64,000 bases of DNA from Novosphingobium olei (GCF_012927405.1 NZ_JABBGM010000010.1:1-64000); one strand, 5' to 3'; positions 7,798-16,308 are shown, counted from the first letter of the stretch. A program made the numbers and translations. Notes: generated by a model from the letters alone, not told the origin.

Positions 7798-8381
7798 CGA
7801 TCCTGCGTTTTCTCCACCAGCAATTCACCTGTCCAAGTCGTGCAAAGTCCAAAGGCATCCTCGGGCTCACCGTGCTGCCATGTTTCCCATGATGCGCGCG
7901 GCAATAGGACCGGCATCCGGTCGTGTACGTTGGCCATTTGCTCGCAGCCATTGACCATCACCATGGCGTAGGCGTTCCCCCACTCGGCGGTTGGTCTCCA
8001 GACGCCTGCGACGGCGAATGTCTCCTCGCCCGGCATGGCGTACCACGTGCGGGTCATCTTGCCCTTCTCTCCCTCGGCTTCGGCCCAGGCGGTGACCGGG
8101 ATCAGACAGCGTCTCCGGTTGAAACTGTCCTTCCAGAAGCCAGTATGAAGCTTGTCTTCGCGGGCGTTGGTTACTGCCTTCGGTTTGAGCTTTTGACCCT
8201 GCTTGCCAGTTAGCGACAGCGGGAAGCCCCAGGTCATCTGCCTTAGCTGGCCCTCTGCCATGACGAGGCCCGGATAGCCGGGATAGATCTCACTGGCGAC
8301 GTTCGCACCCTCTTGCAGGATAGCGCCGAATAGCTGGGCCACGGCCTGCGCGTTGGTGGTCATGCGGTAGAGATTACACAT
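7779..8381 (-). CDS. yedK: SRAP/HMCES-family abasic-site protein
   Basis: 200 aa, full length for the SRAP (SOS response-associated peptidase) family. It starts MCNLYRMT, so Cys2 is exposed once Met1 is removed; in this family Cys2 forms a thiazolidine crosslink with abasic sites in single-stranded DNA. NARxE-type residues are present (TNAREDKL), as is the family motif RRCLIPVTAWAEAEG and a late HDRMPVLL with the catalytic His. It stands alone among accessory genes, where SRAP genes are often carried by phages and plasmids. Confidence 0.9.
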   Translation of the reverse strand: MCNLYRMTTNAQAVAQLFGAILQEGANVASEIYPGYPGLVMAEGQLRQMTWGFPLSLTGKQGQKLKPKAVTNAREDKLHTGFWKDSFNRRRCLIPVTAWAEAEGEKGKMTRTWYAMPGEETFAVAGVWRPTAEWGNAYAMVMVNGCEQMANVHDRMPVLLPRASWETWQHGEPEDAFGLCTTWTGELLVEKTQDRWAGPR

Positions 8382-8412
8382 GCACTAAAGGTCGAGCGCT
8401 CTGCCTTGAGAG

Positions 8413-8649
8413 TCAACGCCCCGGCTCAGCCTGCGAAGGTAGGGCGGTAACCTGCTTCGAGCCGCACATCGAGCAGCGCATTCGATCCGCCAAATTGCCG
8501 ATGCGCCGCGATGCGCGCTTGGCGTGCAGCCGATCGGCCAGCTCGCGCGCATCTAGCACGGCGACATGATCGCAGCCCTCACAGACCACTCTCAAGCTGA
8601 ACCCGTACCGGGCCAGATCATCGACGGTTTCGAGACGCTTGAAGGACAT
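8413..8649 (-). CDS. Small zinc-ribbon-like protein, 78 aa
   Basis: I selected the start at MSFKRLETVDDLARYGF. Two CxxC knuckles, CEGC near residue 23 and CSMC near residue 60, are separated by a basic helix (ADRLHAKRASRR), as in small zinc ribbons. Orphan small zinc proteins of this form are frequent in sphingomonad genomes. Function unknown; DNA or RNA binding is an inference from charge. It lies 31 bases upstream of the SRAP gene on the same strand and may be co-transcribed. Confidence 0.6.
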   Translation of the reverse strand: MSFKRLETVDDLARYGFSLRVVCEGCDHVAVLDARELADRLHAKRASRRIGNLADRMRCSMCGSKQVTALPSQAEPGR

Positions 8650-8712
8650 CCTTGTACCGTGAACGAAGAGGGAACGATTCGGCAAGGCTGGGTCCTGTCT
8701 ATCCCCAGAAAG

Positions 8713-8722
8713 GGGTATACCC
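8713..8722. promoter_or_regulatory. Short palindrome GGGTATACCC
   Basis: Perfect 10-bp palindrome, overlapped on the left by a second dyad (ATCCCC-agaaa-GGGGT). It sits in the gap upstream of the zinc-ribbon gene and 170 bases before the RHH gene. Possible operator; no independent support. Confidence 0.3.
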
Positions 8723-8837
8723 TCGCAGGGCGCTATCGCTTCAAGATCAGTGTCAGGCGGTGAGCAGATGCCTGCCGCTTAGGGGTTGTCGGCGTCCTGA
8801 GAAGCGTTGGCAGCCCCGCCCCAAACCTGCAGATTCC

Positions 8838-8880
8838 TTGACTTTTCCCGCTTAGTGTGTTACCGGAGCAATACACAACG
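8838..8880 (+). promoter_or_regulatory. Probable promoter and operator of the RHH-ejection operon
   Basis: A TTGACT box at about 8838 is followed by a dyad with arms TGTGT and ACACA (TGTGTTACCGGAGCAATACACA, given in parts). The dyad overlaps where the -10 box and start site should be, just before the RHH gene. This suits autorepression by a ribbon-helix-helix protein. The -10 element is poor. Confidence 0.4.
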
Positions 8881-8893
8881 TCGGGAGACAGTC

Positions 8894-9040
8894 GTGCACA
8901 ATAAGCTTCAAGACGGCGCTGTCGTTTTCAGGGCTAATGCTGTCCTGATCGCCGCGCTCGCTGACCGCGCCCGCGCCTCTGGCTGCACCGTGTCAGAGTA
9001 CCTTCGCGCCATGGTTCGCGAGAAGGTCGGCCTTCAGTGA
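8894..9040 (+). CDS. Ribbon-helix-helix (Arc/CopG-type) regulator, 48 aa
   Basis: GTG start at 8894, with ribosome site GGGAGA 6 bases upstream. The protein is a single RHH unit: strand GAVVFRANAVLI, helix AALADRARASG, then CTVSEYLRAMVREKV, the second helix typical of this fold. First gene of a four-gene operon: its TGA overlaps the GTG start of the next gene (GTGA). Probably an autorepressor of the operon. Confidence 0.7.
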   Translation: MHNKLQDGAVVFRANAVLIAALADRARASGCTVSEYLRAMVREKVGLQ

Positions 9041-9447
9041 CGGGCAATCCGTTTGCCCTGCTCAACGCAGCAGCCCGTGGCAGTTTGGCTGCCCAGCGTG
9101 CCCTAGCGCAAATGGCAATTCAGAAGATCGTGGCCGAGCCGCTTGCAGACCCCGAGGCGGTTGTCCGCGAAGGTCTTGTGTTCGCTCGCCTTGCGGCGGC
9201 TCAGGGCGATGTGGCCGACGAAGGCCGCGTTATTTCCCTGCTCGCCTTCCACGCCGAACTGCTGACAGGCGAGGAAAGAGCGGTCGTGCTTGGCGAGGGC
9301 ATGGCCCGCTATTCGCGCCTTGCTGACAGAGGCGATGAACTGCCGGGCTCTCAATTCGAGGACATGGTTGCCGCGACTGAACCGGCCATCGTGTCAGCTG
9401 CGGTGCAATTCCAGGAACTGCTCAAAGAGGGTGAGGCGGTAGCATGA
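9037..9447 (+). CDS. Hypothetical helical protein, 136 aa, second gene of the operon
   Basis: GTG start overlapping the RHH stop by 4 bases. All-helical, rich in Ala, Glu and Leu, with two helical hairpins (EAVVREGLVFARLAAAQGDV; VVLGEGMARYSRLADRGDEL) reminiscent of Sel1/TPR-like pairs. No catalytic motif. It overlaps the next gene by ATGA. Position before two phage ejection-type genes suggests a structural or chaperone role, an inference only. Confidence 0.65.
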   Translation: MTGNPFALLNAAARGSLAAQRALAQMAIQKIVAEPLADPEAVVREGLVFARLAAAQGDVADEGRVISLLAFHAELLTGEERAVVLGEGMARYSRLADRGDELPGSQFEDMVAATEPAIVSAAVQFQELLKEGEAVA

Positions 9448-10415
9448 TTTTCGGTGGTCTCGGCGCTCGTCGCCTCTTGGATGACGCAATCCTCCAGCAG
9501 CTTCCCGGCCCGATCGTCGGCTATGGCGGCGGCACGTTCAACATGGACGGGTCCGTTGCCACGCCTGACACGCGCGATCTTTCAGAGGGGCAGCAGTCTG
9601 CAGAGCTTCCTGCGACTGAAACGCCTCCCAAGGGCATGTTTGGCCGCCCCTTGCCGATGTCATCGACTCAGGCGACGCGGCCAATCGATCAGGCTCGGAA
9701 GCCAACGTTCGATTACGAGGCAACACAAGCCGCGCTGATGCCCCCGCGTAAGGGCAGCAAACTGGTTCAAACGCTGGCGGATATTGCTGGTGTGCTCGGC
9801 CCTGCCCTGATGGCTGCAAGTGGCGATGGCGCGGGAGCCAGTGCGGGAATTGCCGCACTCAATGCCCGGCGGCAAGAGGCATCGCGTCGGCAATGGGACA
9901 CCAATCGGATGCTTGCCGAATGGAAGCACCAGGACTGGGCTCGCCAGAATGCTGCCGACCTTGATGCGTCTCAGCCGTTCACCCTTGGCCGATCTCGCTA
10001 CCAGTATGATCCGAATAGCGGTGAGACGAGCATGCTTCAGCATGAGCCTGCCGACTTCGAGGATTATGCAGCGGCTATGGGATACGAGCCGGGCTCTCCG
10101 CAGTACGTGCAGGCGGCTCAGGACTATATTCTTCGCGGGAATGGCCCCACTGCCGTTGGCCTCGATATGTCGTTGGACAATCACCGCACCAACAACCGCG
10201 CGACGCTGGAGAACCTGCGCCAGCAAAATCGACTGAGATATCAGCAGCAGGGCATCGCTGGCCGTGTCCAGGTCAAGAGCGCGCCCACCTATCGAGATAC
10301 GCATCCGCTGCCGCAACGGGGCGGTGGGCGTTCTGCGGCCTCGGCCCCGACTGCGACCGGGCCAAACGGCCAAAAGGTAATGTGGAATGGTAGCGCATGG
10401 GTGCCCGCAACGTGA
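9444..10415 (+). CDS. Phage virion/ejection-type protein, 323 aa
   Basis: Glycine-rich N-terminus (LPGPIVGYGGGTFN), a hydrophobic glycine/alanine segment around 108-135 (LADIAGVLGPALMAASGDGA), then a long helix of Q/R/N/W residues. The motif DFEDYAAAMGYEPGSPQYVQ lies near residue 210. The C-terminus is basic and disordered, ending NGQKVMWNGSAWVPAT. This architecture is what I know from podovirus-like internal virion proteins of alphaproteobacterial prophages. It overlaps the next gene by 19 bases. Confidence is moderate for phage origin, low for exact role. Confidence 0.6.
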   Translation: MIFGGLGARRLLDDAILQQLPGPIVGYGGGTFNMDGSVATPDTRDLSEGQQSAELPATETPPKGMFGRPLPMSSTQATRPIDQARKPTFDYEATQAALMPPRKGSKLVQTLADIAGVLGPALMAASGDGAGASAGIAALNARRQEASRRQWDTNRMLAEWKHQDWARQNAADLDASQPFTLGRSRYQYDPNSGETSMLQHEPADFEDYAAAMGYEPGSPQYVQAAQDYILRGNGPTAVGLDMSLDNHRTNNRATLENLRQQNRLRYQQQGIAGRVQVKSAPTYRDTHPLPQRGGGRSAASAPTATGPNGQKVMWNGSAWVPAT

Positions 10416-13400
10416 GCAACCCGCCTGCCCCGCCTCCGGGGTTCACCCTCGACGGTCCACCCCGCCAACGGAACCCTGTTCCTCCCCCGCCTCCGGGTTT
10501 TGCAGTGGACTCGCCGCATCCCGTTCAGGCACCCCTCGGTGCCACGGCAGAGCCTCTGCGCGATCGGCTGACCGGGCAAGCAATCGATGGCGACACGTTC
10601 GCTCTCGCGTCTGGCCGGCATCTCCGACTGTATGGGGCCGACGCACCAGAGCTGAAGCAACAAGGCTGGAACCGACAGGGGCAACCCTTGCCGATCGGGC
10701 AGGACGCGCTAGCCCGTGCAAGCCGTCTGCTCGCCCAGACCACCTCGATTGGCAACGCGCAGGGCGTCTCCTTCGGTCGCCCGGTGGCTTCCGTCGCCGC
10801 TGGTGGAGAGGATGTGGGGCAGTCTCTCATTCGCTCTGGCGATGCCTTGGCCGCGCCGCAGTTCATGAGCGCCGATCCTGAACGCCGCTTCGACTACATG
10901 CAGGCCGAACGCCTCGCGCGTCAGAACCGTTTGGGCATGCATGGGGTCTTTTCGCAGACGCCTGCGGACTTCCGGCACAATCCGATGCCGTCACCTGATC
11001 GTGAAACCATTGCGCGCTTTTGGGATACGCCAACACCTTGGGCTGGCCTCCGACCCGATGCCGAAACGAAGACGCTTGATCTGGTGTATTCCGACGTACC
11101 GCTTGAGCAGGTCGCGGACTACGTGAAGCAAAGCGGCGGCATTCTCGATCTGGAGAGCGCAAAGACTGCCCGAGCGTACTTCAAGAAGACGGGTCAGCGT
11201 CCGGGCCTCGCTTACGGTGAAGCGCCAAAGATCCTGACAGGCAATGGCGATGGTGCCGTGGGCGCGACGGCACGCGGCTTCGGCAACGGCGTGCTGCCGA
11301 ACCTTCTGGAGGAAACCGGCGCGATTGCCGATGCGCTCGGTGCTACGCCGGGGCGTGAGAGCGTCTGGAACAGTGACCGCCGCCTTGCAGACATCTGGGC
11401 AAACAACGAGGCGCAGAATGAGGCAATCACCGGCTTTGACCGCCAAGAGCATCCCTACGCCACCACAGGGGGCGAAATTGCGGGTGGGCTGGCACTGCCT
11501 CTCGGCAAGGTTAACTCTGCTGCCGACCTCGCAAAGTGGGGCGCTGTCTACGGCGGTCTTTCCGGCTTTGGTCGTGAAGGCACTCTTGCCCAACGGCTGA
11601 CCTCTGGTGTTGTCGGTGCGGGCGAAGGTCTCGCCGCTACGGTGCTGGGCGGGAAGGCTCTGGAAGCTGCTGCGCCCTATATCGCGAAGGGTTGGACCTG
11701 GGCGCGGGGCAAGTCAGGTCCTGAGCTTTTTCCGCCTGCGGGTGAGGCGACGGCCCCGATTACTGGCGATGATCTGAAACGGGTGGCAAGTGAGGCTACC
11801 CCGTCTGATCAAGTGGCACCTGCTCAGGCTATGGCAACTGAGCCGGGTGCGTCATTGTCGCAGGAGGTGCGTCAGCCGGATTACCTGTTCGCCCCTCGTG
11901 CTTCCCGCATGGACGCACCGCTATCTGAAGCGCAGCTGCGCGCCGCCGATATTCAGCCGCGCGATGTCGTGCCGATCCCTTCCAACGAAGTCGGCTCGGT
12001 CGAAGAGGCGGCGGCAATGGACAAGGGCCGCTATGCGCCTGCCACGGCTCCGAACGAGCGCGGCGAGCTGACCAAGCAGACGCTGCGCGCATGGAACGGT
12101 GCCGAAGTGCCCAAGGCTGGGCCGGTCGATCTGGTGGGCTGGCTGCGCCTCAACGGCGGCCTGCGCGATCAGGGGGGTGAACTGACGCACATGGACCTGA
12201 CCAACAAGGCGCGATCCGGGATGGATTTCGTGGGGCAGGAAAGCCGCTTCGGCCCGCTGGTGAACAACGAGAGCGGCATGAATTTCGACGATGCCGCACT
12301 GCGCGCGTGGGAGGCGGGGTACTTTCCCGACCATGCAGAGCGGCCCGACGTAAACACGTTCCTCGATGCGATGCGCGGCACACAGGAAGGCTGGAACCGT
12401 CACTTTCTGCCGGAAGATTTTGCCGAGATTGACCGCTTCAATGCAGCCCGCACGGAGCGGCAGGACCTTGCTCGTCAGCGGTCTGAGGACGGGCAGGTGT
12501 GGCGCGACAAGTCAGTCCCGGCTGAAGAGCCACAACCATTTGCCCCTCCTGAGGCTTACGAGGAATGGCCTGCTGGTGGCCCTGACTTCGCGGGCAATAT
12601 CAACCTCGACAAGCTGGAGAGCCCGCAGGACATTCGTCGCGCGCTTTCCCAGGTCGATAGCCGCGTGGGCGGGTTAGATGCTGCAACCCGTGGCCGGGTG
12701 ACGCAGGCCGAAACCGAACGCCTAGCCGGTGAGTTGGGCATGACTCCTGAAGCGCTGCTGACACGCCGCAAGGGGCAGGCGCTCAATGCCGAAGAGGCGC
12801 TGGCCGCACGGCAGATACTCGCAAAGTCCGGCAACGAGCTGGTCAACGCTGCCAAACGGGTTCAGTCGATGGAGAACCCCGGCGACGATGTGCTTGCCGA
12901 GTTTCAGCGCAAGCTTTCTCGGCACGTGGCAATACAGGAACAGGTGTCGGGCATGACGGCGGAAGCCGGTCGCGCGCTCCAGCAGTTCAAAATGCTGGCC
13001 GAAAGCCGCAACGTGCGCGGCGATGTGCTCAAGGCGGTGGTCGATCGCTCTGGCGGCGGGAAGCGGCTCCAGGACGCCGCTGAAACGCTTCTGGATGCTG
13101 TCGAAGGCGACCCCGGCAAGTTCAACGTCGTGGCCGACAAGCTCAGCAAGCCGCGTTGGATCGATAAGGCGATTGAGCTTCGGTACTTCATGCTCCTGTC
13201 GGGCCCGCAGACCCACGTTGCCAACATCGTTTCGAACACCATGACCGCGCTCGGACAATTCCCGGAGCATGCGGCGGCAGCGGCGCTCGGTCTTGGTCGT
13301 CGAGCCATCACGGGCAAGGAAGCTGCGGCGGATCGCGTCTACGGCTCCGAGATCGGCTCGCGCGCGTTCGGCTTTCTCGAAGGCATCAAGGAAGGCGGGC

Positions 13401-14854
13401 AGCAATTCCTGCGCACGCTTCGGACGGGCGAAACGTCGGACTTCGCAGGAAAGATGGAGGCACCGACCCAAGCCGCAATTGGCGGCATGGGTGGCAAGGT
13501 AGTGCGTGCGCCGATGCGTGCCCTCTCGGCTGAAGACGAAGTGTTCAAGGCGATGGCACGCCATATGGAAATGGCGGGTCTCGCTGATAGGCAGGCGTCA
13601 AAGGAAGGACTGAAGGGCGAAGCGAAGGCGAAGCGAATTGCCGAGCTGCTCTCGAACCCGCCAGACGATATGCTTGAGAGGGCATTCGACTACGCCCGAT
13701 ACATCACGTTCCAACGCCCGCTGTCTGGCATCGCACAGACAATCTCAACGGCAACACAGCGCCATCCTTCGCTCAAGTTCGTGGTGCCGTTCGTCCGAAC
13801 GCCGACCAACCTGATGAAGTTCGCTGCCGAGCGCTCCCCCCTCGCACCGCTTGTGAAAGAGTGGCGGGCGGATGTCTTGGCCGGTGGCGCTCGCCGGGAT
13901 CTTGCCATTGCAAAGGCGATGGTCGGGACCGGCTTTGGCATGTGGATGGCCGACCTCGCCCGGCAAGGGATGGTTACCGGGTCGCCTCCAGATGACAAGA
14001 ACAAGGAACGCCTGCTCCGCGCCGATGGCTGGCAGCCCTACTCGGTGAAGATGGGTGGCCGTTATGTCGCCTACAGTCGTCTTGATCCGTTCTCTTCTAC
14101 AATCAGCATCGCTGCCGATCTGGCGACGAAGGCAGACGGAATGACGCCGCGCCAGCTTGAGGAATACTCGGGCCTGCTGGTGGCCTCGATCCTGAAGAGC
14201 ATGGGCGACAAGACGTGGCTGTCGGGCCTGTCGGACTTCTTCCAGATGGCGAACGATCCACAGCGCATGGGAGCGAATTACCTGCGCAATCAGGTGGCGT
14301 CGTCCGTGGTGCCTGCTGGCGTCGCACAGGTGGCGCGCACGATCGATCCAGTTCGCCGCGATACCAACTCGCTGGGCGATGAAATTCGCGCTCGGTTGCC
14401 GATGGTGTCAAAGGGTCTGCCAGCGGAACGAACGATTTGGGGCGCGCCGATCACAACCGACCGGCTCGGCCCAGATGTGCTTTCGCCGGTTACGACCTCG
14501 AACCGTCTCAACGATCCGGTCAATGCGGCTCTCCTGCGTCTAGGCGCCACGGCAACCAACTTTCCGAAGGCACACAACGTCGATGGCAAGCGGGTCCACT
14601 ATACGCCGCAGGAATACGAGCAGCTTGCGGCGAAGGCGGGACAGGATGCGCATCAGCGCCTGAGCGTGCTTGTCGGCAATGCTGCCTTCGGGGGGATGGC
14701 TCCCGAGGCTCAGCGCAAGGCGATCCAGAAGGCAATTGAAGCAGCGCGGAAAGGCGCACGCGGAGAAGCTGTGAAGTCCTTTCCGAAATTGCCTGCGACG
14801 GTTTTGCGTCAAGGCGCCGTCCCGCCGCCACCTCCGGGATTTAGGATGGACTAG
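10397..14854 (+). CDS. Giant phage polyvalent/ejection protein with N-terminal staphylococcal-nuclease domain
   Basis: 1485 aa. Residues 8-38 contain two PPPGF motifs, and a third (PPPPPGFRMD) closes the protein. Residues 58-185 are a thermonuclease (SNase) domain: AIDGDTF (D64, D66), RLYGADAPE (R77, D82, E85) and FGR (R128). These match the calcium and catalytic residues D19/D21, R35, D40, E43 and R87 of staphylococcal nuclease, so it is probably active. Residues about 360-430 are glycine-rich and hydrophobic, like a membrane-crossing segment. Residues 730-1000 are helical and include LLSGPQTHVANIVSN, a signature of large phage polyvalent proteins thought to enter the host with phage DNA. 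The rest is helical. Last gene of a four-gene operon. Confidence 0.8.
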   Translation: MGARNVSNPPAPPPGFTLDGPPRQRNPVPPPPPGFAVDSPHPVQAPLGATAEPLRDRLTGQAIDGDTFALASGRHLRLYGADAPELKQQGWNRQGQPLPIGQDALARASRLLAQTTSIGNAQGVSFGRPVASVAAGGEDVGQSLIRSGDALAAPQFMSADPERRFDYMQAERLARQNRLGMHGVFSQTPADFRHNPMPSPDRETIARFWDTPTPWAGLRPDAETKTLDLVYSDVPLEQVADYVKQSGGILDLESAKTARAYFKKTGQRPGLAYGEAPKILTGNGDGAVGATARGFGNGVLPNLLEETGAIADALGATPGRESVWNSDRRLADIWANNEAQNEAITGFDRQEHPYATTGGEIAGGLALPLGKVNSAADLAKWGAVYGGLSGFGREGTLAQRLTSGVVGAGEGLAATVLGGKALEAAAPYIAKGWTWARGKSGPELFPPAGEATAPITGDDLKRVASEATPSDQVAPAQAMATEPGASLSQEVRQPDYLFAPRASRMDAPLSEAQLRAADIQPRDVVPIPSNEVGSVEEAAAMDKGRYAPATAPNERGELTKQTLRAWNGAEVPKAGPVDLVGWLRLNGGLRDQGGELTHMDLTNKARSGMDFVGQESRFGPLVNNESGMNFDDAALRAWEAGYFPDHAERPDVNTFLDAMRGTQEGWNRHFLPEDFAEIDRFNAARTERQDLARQRSEDGQVWRDKSVPAEEPQPFAPPEAYEEWPAGGPDFAGNINLDKLESPQDIRRALSQVDSRVGGLDAATRGRVTQAETERLAGELGMTPEALLTRRKGQALNAEEALAARQILAKSGNELVNAAKRVQSMENPGDDVLAEFQRKLSRHVAIQEQVSGMTAEAGRALQQFKMLAESRNVRGDVLKAVVDRSGGGKRLQDAAETLLDAVEGDPGKFNVVADKLSKPRWIDKAIELRYFMLLSGPQTHVANIVSNTMTALGQFPEHAAAAALGLGRRAITGKEAAADRVYGSEIGSRAFGFLEGIKEGGQQFLRTLRTGETSDFAGKMEAPTQAAIGGMGGKVVRAPMRALSAEDEVFKAMARHMEMAGLADRQASKEGLKGEAKAKRIAELLSNPPDDMLERAFDYARYITFQRPLSGIAQTISTATQRHPSLKFVVPFVRTPTNLMKFAAERSPLAPLVKEWRADVLAGGARRDLAIAKAMVGTGFGMWMADLARQGMVTGSPPDDKNKERLLRADGWQPYSVKMGGRYVAYSRLDPFSSTISIAADLATKADGMTPRQLEEYSGLLVASILKSMGDKTWLSGLSDFFQMANDPQRMGANYLRNQVASSVVPAGVAQVARTIDPVRRDTNSLGDEIRARLPMVSKGLPAERTIWGAPITTDRLGPDVLSPVTTSNRLNDPVNAALLRLGATATNFPKAHNVDGKRVHYTPQEYEQLAAKAGQDAHQRLSVLVGNAAFGGMAPEAQRKAIQKAIEAARKGARGEAVKSFPKLPATVLRQGAVPPPPPGFRMD

Positions 14855-14928
14855 GCCGCGATCCTTCTGTTCCTCTCGCTCCAATCCGTGTCATCTAATG
14901 CCTGTGCAACTCGAAATTCCAGAAGCTT

Positions 14929-15522
14929 TCACTTGCGCGTTAGAGCAGTGCCGCGCCTCAATATTTCCAACGTGGCGCCTGATTCCTGGATGACATTCCT
15001 TAAAACGCCCGGCCACGTGCGCTCATCCCATGGCTCTAATTCTGCTTCAGTTTCGAAGCAGTCCTGAAAAAAAGTTTCTGCATATGCCAGATTTATTTGC
15101 AAATGAGTGAGGGAGGCCAACTGCTTAAAGTCCAAAGATCGGCTTCGTTCCAAAGCTTTCTCGATTACCATTCTGCTGCCTCGAGTTTTCCAGCCAAATT
15201 CGTTGAGGCTTTTTCTGTACTCGTCCGACCAATTTTCATTTTCTTTTGGAGCACATATGATTGCATGGGAGGCATAACTTGACAGTGCCTCCAAGTCGTC
15301 AATAAGGATTTTGATCTCTTGTCGAAGCTCGGCATTCCGGTTGCGATCTGACAACCATACTGAGCCAGCCACGGTGCCTGCTGCGCCGATGAACGCACCT
15401 ACTAGCGACATAGTTGGCTCGATCGGCATTCCTAATCTGATCAAGATGGCGACGGCAATTCCAACCCCTCCACCCGTAGCTCCCATCAGTGTGCAGAGAA
15501 TCAGCTCGTCGCGATTTATCAT
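14929..15522 (-). CDS. Membrane-anchored hypothetical protein, 197 aa
   Basis: Two N-terminal membrane helices (about 10-30 and 37-57: LVGAFIGAAGTVAGSVWL) followed by a soluble helical domain (60-197) starting SDRNRNAELRQEIKILIDDL. The domain has scattered Cys and Trp and no catalytic motif. GC is lower than in the flanking core genes, in keeping with acquired DNA. It is the last gene before the tRNA-Lys boundary and converges with the giant phage protein. Function unknown; a phage-exclusion or superinfection role would be a guess. Confidence 0.6.
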   Translation of the reverse strand: MINRDELILCTLMGATGGGVGIAVAILIRLGMPIEPTMSLVGAFIGAAGTVAGSVWLSDRNRNAELRQEIKILIDDLEALSSYASHAIICAPKENENWSDEYRKSLNEFGWKTRGSRMVIEKALERSRSLDFKQLASLTHLQINLAYAETFFQDCFETEAELEPWDERTWPGVLRNVIQESGATLEILRRGTALTRK

Positions 15523-15606
15523 ACTCTCGCTCCCAGACAGCCAAACGAGTTTAGAGCGGCGGAACCGCTATCTATCCAAGGACGCGGCCACTTCTAGATA
15601 AACACC

Positions 15607-15625
15607 GTGCTTACTTGGTGCTTAC
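15607..15625. repeat. Direct repeat GTGCTTAC x2 next to tRNA-Lys
   Basis: GTGCTTAC occurs at 15607-15614 and 15618-15625, 11 bases apart, some 70-80 bases from the tRNA 3' end on the island side. Short direct repeats at this distance resemble integrase arm-type sites beside a tRNA attachment site. No integrase gene is in the window, so this remains a suggestion. Confidence 0.35.
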
Positions 15626-15690
15626 CCAGCACATTCATGGAGGAAATATCCGGACACCTAGGGTGCCGCAAAAACCTGAGATGTCCGCCG

Positions 15691-15766
15691 TGGTGAGCCC
15701 TGCTGGATTCGAACCAGCGACCTACTGATTAAAAGTCAGTTGCTCTACCGACTGAGCTAAGGGCCC
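15691..15766 (-). tRNA. tRNA-Lys (UUU anticodon)
   Basis: A 76-base minus-strand cloverleaf. The acceptor stem GGGCCCT pairs with AGGGCTC (one G-U), the anticodon stem ACTGA/TCAGT encloses loop CTTTTAA with anticodon TTT, the T-loop is GTTCGAATC, and the 3' CCA is encoded (15691-15693). It separates the accessory island on the left from conserved genes on the right, and its 3' end faces the island, the usual layout for tRNA-directed integration. Confidence 0.95.
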
Positions 15767-15783
15767 GCGCGTGTCTCGCGCCG

Positions 15784-16308
15784 TCAAGGCGCGCGGCGTC
15801 GTGCGGCACTAGGGGCGCGGGACTTGCGGGTCAAGCGGGCGGAGAGGTGTTTAAGGGCAAGACCGGTGGCGGGATCGCGCCAGTCGCGGGCAATGCGGGC
15901 GGCGGGCCGCACCACGAAGTCGCGCTCGCGAAAGGCGGGATGCGGGATGGTCAGCGCCTTGTCCGCCCACGCGCCGCCGCTCCACAGCACGATGTCGAGG
16001 TCGAGCGTGCGCGCGCTCCAGCGCTGTCCCCGGCGGATGCGGCCGAAATCCCGCTCGATCCGCTGCAGCAGCGCGAGCAGCGCGCGGGGGCCCAGCGTCG
16101 CTTCGACCACCGCCGCGCCATTGGCATATTGCCGGCGCGAAGGACCGAGCGGCGCGCTGGCGAGCACCGGCGATGCGGCCACCACCGCGATCCCTGCCTC
16201 GCCCAACGCCCCCAGCGCCGCGCGCAGCACGGCACGCGGGGCGCCGTGGCGCGCATGGCGCACGTTCGAGCCGAGCGCGATCAGGTAGCGCTGGCGCTCC
16301 AGCGTCAG
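15784..16308 (-). CDS. folK: 6-hydroxymethyl-7,8-dihydropterin pyrophosphokinase
   Basis: HPPK of folate synthesis transfers pyrophosphate from ATP to hydroxymethyldihydropterin. The protein starts around LTLERQRYLIALGSNVRHAR (YLIALGSN is the family's opening strand). It continues with the basic loop FGRIRRGQRWSARTLDLDIV, where the RxxRxWxxRxLDLDI motif binds ATP and Mg, and IPHPAFRERDFV. No ATG, GTG or TTG is suitably placed. A CTG at 16306-16308 overlaps the TGA of aguB as CTGA, the same geometry as ATGA coupling, and gives 174 aa, a normal length. C-terminus is basic. Confidence 0.88.
   Translation of the reverse strand: MTLERQRYLIALGSNVRHARHGAPRAVLRAALGALGEAGIAVVAASPVLASAPLGPSRRQYANGAAVVEATLGPRALLALLQRIERDFGRIRRGQRWSARTLDLDIVLWSGGAWADKALTIPHPAFRERDFVVRPAARIARDWRDPATGLALKHLSARLTRKSRAPSAARRRAP

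Noticed and set aside
1-15690. CRISPR array, toxin-antitoxin pair or integrase in the island
   Set aside because: I looked for spaced repeats, paired small toxin/antitoxin genes and the R-H-R-Y integrase motif, and found none. The RHH gene is followed by phage-like genes, not a toxin.
1-15690. Second copy of the tRNA-Lys 3' end as an attachment site
   Set aside because: I found no other copy of the T-arm sequence left of the tRNA within the window.
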